Assembly: GCA_027068725.1 (NCBI GenBank)
Contig: JAMOMD010000398.1
Span: forward strand, 1-23,611
DNA: 23,611 nt
From: Thermoproteales archaeon
Lineage (GTDB): Archaea > Thermoproteota > Thermoprotei > Thermoproteales > Thermocladiaceae
Direction of reading: 5' to 3'
A model generated the notes under the pieces. The model was not told the origin of the DNA and ran no database searches. It saw nothing but the letters and a program-made list of their open reading frames with translations. Each line of letters starts with the position of its first letter. Position 1 is the stretch's first letter. Shown piece by piece: positions 21,908-23,611 of the stretch. Both the position numbers and the translations under genes were made by a program.

Positions 21908-22690
21908 CTACAGGAAGTACTTCGCACTATCGGAGTCTCCTCTTGTCCTGAATTTTCTCACTATTGAATCTACTTCGTAGGCCTTCTCGTAGGCTTCTGT
22001 GAGATCAATCTCGATGTCGGCAATTTTAACAGTCTTCTCTAGTAATAGTACGGAGCACCTCCAGTCTGGTATATTGTATCTTGCGAGAATTTCATAATAA
22101 TCGAGGTAAGGTACGTGAGCCCAGAGACTTATTCCCCGTAGACCAATCTCGTGGCACTTCTGTATTAGAGGTGTGTAGAAACTGCAGGGTCCGGCATACT
22201 CGACTGTGTCTACTCCAAGATCTTTGAGATAGTCCACGTCCTCGACGTTGGATACTACTGCTGATACCTTTGCCTCGCTTGTATCGTCTAGCATGCTACC
22301 TAGTGTGAGAATGAGCTTTGCATCACACATGTCTGCTATCTTGAGTAGCTCGAGTATGAGCTTCTGCCACATTCTATGGGGCTCGTTTCCTCTTACTAGG
22401 AGAATGTTCTTTCCCTTAATGTTGACTTGCAGAATTTCGAATTTTGGAAAGGTCAACTGCTTAACTATGGCTTTCTGAACTCTCACAAATGGTCTCGAGA
22501 CTGTGTAATTGAATAGCTCGTCACTCTCTGCCACGTAGACCTGCTCTCCACCATACTTCTGTGTTATGTACTCTGCACATGTTGATGCTGCCTTTCCAGC
22601 ATCGAGCCAGCCCTCTAGTCCCATCAGCATTATCTCACAAGTTTCGAGCCTATCCTTGACCTGTCTCAGTATACTTGACATTGCTACCAC
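21908..22690 (-). CDS. PAC2-family protein (proteasome assembly chaperone-like)
   Basis: A 260-residue soluble protein of the PAC2 family (archaeal PbaB-like and relatives of eukaryotic proteasome assembly chaperone 2). Marks are LEGWLDAGKAASTCAEYI (about 24-41), LLVRGNEPHRMWQKLI (about 97-112), LILTLGSMLDD, the GPCSFYTPLI segment and GISLWAHVPYLDY (about 186-198). A helical C-terminus ends in a charged segment. Archaeal members bind proteasome subunits or unfolded proteins; whether this one does is inference. The ATG at 22690 is used; M4 is an alternative. It follows the AOR gene by 27 bases, which contain a TATA-like AAAAATAC and an inverted repeat, so it may have its own promoter. Confidence 0.82.
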   Translation of the reverse strand: MVAMSSILRQVKDRLETCEIMLMGLEGWLDAGKAASTCAEYITQKYGGEQVYVAESDELFNYTVSRPFVRVQKAIVKQLTFPKFEILQVNIKGKNILLVRGNEPHRMWQKLILELLKIADMCDAKLILTLGSMLDDTSEAKVSAVVSNVEDVDYLKDLGVDTVEYAGPCSFYTPLIQKCHEIGLRGISLWAHVPYLDYYEILARYNIPDWRCSVLLLEKTVKIADIEIDLTEAYEKAYEVDSIVRKFRTRGDSDSAKYFL

Positions 22691-22708
22691 TCGTACTAAA
22701 TGACGAGT
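22689..22708. promoter_or_regulatory. Inverted repeat between the AOR and PAC2 genes
   Basis: ACTCGT (22689-22694) and ACGAGT (22703-22708) are six-base perfect arms around eight bases. The repeat fills the gap between the AOR stop and the PAC2 ATG. It lies just after an AT-rich TATA-like stretch on the minus strand, so it could be an operator or a weak hairpin. Confidence 0.35.
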
Positions 22709-22717
22709 CTAGTATTT

Positions 22718-23611
22718 TTACTCCTGCAGCCTGATCCCAGCCTCCTCAAGCTTCGTAATAACGTGACTCAGACCGAGCCTTGTGAGAGTACTCTTTCTCG
22801 GAATTCCTCTCTCATCCCATCCCCTAACCTCATAGTAGAGGCTCAGGAGAGTCCTGTACTTGTCTAGGTCTATCTTTGAGCCAGCGAGTGGTCCCTGTCT
22901 CAGCGGCTCGCTTGTCCACCTATGTGGTGGGTACTCATATTCTGGATTCCAGCCTTTCCATTCTCTAACCCAGTAACACCTGATTAGGTTAAGTACACGC
23001 TCACCCACGGTCTCGAGATCTTGGAGCGAGTAGACTAGTCCTGTAGCAGCCTCGAGGAACTTAGGATAGTACTCTAGTGGTAAGCCTAGTTCAACCCATG
23101 GTAATCTGCACACGACAAGCGTCTCGAACATTCCACCACGAATATTCTGCATCTTCACGAGTGCAAGCACCTTCTCTTGACTAATCACGTCTCTTCCCAT
23201 CTTGACTTCCTGCGAGATGAACCATGCATCTTTGTGATGTGCACCTATGCTAGACGTGGCATATGCTAAAGCCATGCCAGGCGCAGCATGGCAGTCATAT
23301 GCAGTTACTTCAAGTCCCTTACAGTGCATGGCGCAGCGCCATGCGTCTCTTCCAATAATTTCAGCTGCCCTCTTCACACCCTCTGCCAAGATATTGCCAA
23401 TACCCTTCCTGTACGCTATCCTGAATGTTAGCTCAATTGCCGCATCATAATTACCAAAGTGAAGGTCTAGACCATCAGTCTCATCTCTAGTCAATATTCC
23501 ACGCTCATACAACTCCATTGCAAAGCCAATCACGTTACCTAGCGATATTGAGTCTAGACCAAGCTCATCGCTGAGCTTAGTCAAGTATGCTACTGCCAGC
23601 ACATTATCAAC
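22718..23611 (-). CDS. Aldehyde:ferredoxin oxidoreductase family, C-terminal half
   Basis: The gene is open at the right edge; the 297 codons present correspond to about the last half of a family protein of roughly 600 residues. AOR enzymes oxidise aldehydes to acids with a tungsten-bispterin cofactor and reduce ferredoxin. The first pterin motif DELGLDSIS and following GNVIGFAMELYERGIL are intact. GIGNILAEGVKRAAE, CKGLEVTAYDCHAAPGMALAYATSSIGAHH and the terminal RGWDERGIPRKSTLTRLGL are also typical. The second motif, normally D-x-x-G-L-C, reads E-T-L-V-V-C here; the cysteine that binds the Fe-S cluster is kept. The substrate cannot be told. The cofactor-cluster cysteines of the N-terminal half are outside the window. 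Confidence 0.9.
   Translation of the reverse strand, partial: VDNVLAVAYLTKLSDELGLDSISLGNVIGFAMELYERGILTRDETDGLDLHFGNYDAAIELTFRIAYRKGIGNILAEGVKRAAEIIGRDAWRCAMHCKGLEVTAYDCHAAPGMALAYATSSIGAHHKDAWFISQEVKMGRDVISQEKVLALVKMQNIRGGMFETLVVCRLPWVELGLPLEYYPKFLEAATGLVYSLQDLETVGERVLNLIRCYWVREWKGWNPEYEYPPHRWTSEPLRQGPLAGSKIDLDKYRTLLSLYYEVRGWDERGIPRKSTLTRLGLSHVITKLEEAGIRLQE

Overview
The window is chromosomal DNA from a hyperthermophilic archaeon, most likely a crenarchaeote (Thermoproteota, Desulfurococcales or a relative). Signs of this are: A-type ATP synthase subunits B and F at separate loci; CarS for ether lipids; a PAC2-family protein; crenarchaeal families that look like DUF2070 and DUF2153; TATA boxes 24-30 bases before start codons with mostly leaderless genes; and three probable C/D box guide RNAs. 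No tRNA, rRNA, CRISPR array or insertion sequence was seen. The species cannot be named from this sequence alone.

Left third (1-7780): a membrane-bound group 4 [NiFe] hydrogenase of the formate-hydrogenlyase/hydrogenase-4 (Hyc/Hyf) type. Small subunit and NuoH-like subunit lie on the minus strand (the latter runs off the left end). A HyfB-like antiporter subunit, a NuoC-like subunit, the catalytic large subunit, HyfE-like and HyfF-like subunits lie on the plus strand. A convergent gene encodes a HycI-type maturation endopeptidase. The large subunit keeps both CxxC pairs and a HycE-like cleavable tail, so this looks like a true hydrogenase rather than a Ni-free relative. No ferredoxin-type (HyfH/NuoI-like) subunit is present; it may lie beyond the left edge. 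Two plus-strand genes share an unusual inverted repeat, CCTG-N10-CAGG, next to their starts.

Middle (7898-14150): PEP synthase (minus), a C/D box sRNA, a CopG/ribbon-helix-helix regulator, a 415-base gap without a convincing gene, A-ATPase subunit B (minus), and divergently a Trm5-family tRNA methyltransferase that converges on a small helical protein. The atpB frame has no ATG, GTG or TTG where the family normally starts.

Right third (14178-23611), almost all minus strand: endonuclease III overlapping a DUF2070-like membrane protein, an unrecognised 337-residue protein paired with a small SWIM zinc-finger protein (their junction carries an antisense C/D box sRNA), dihydroxy-acid dehydratase preceded by another C/D box sRNA, A-ATPase subunit F, CarS and a three-finger C2H2 protein. 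A divergent orphan gene shares one palindromic TATA box with the zinc-finger gene. A PAC2 protein and the C-terminal half of an aldehyde:ferredoxin oxidoreductase end the window.

Metabolically the picture is ferredoxin-linked: AOR would reduce ferredoxin, and the energy-conserving hydrogenase could dispose of electrons as H2 while pumping ions that the A-ATPase uses. PEP synthase starts gluconeogenesis and IlvD makes branched-chain amino acid precursors. This integration is inference from family knowledge.
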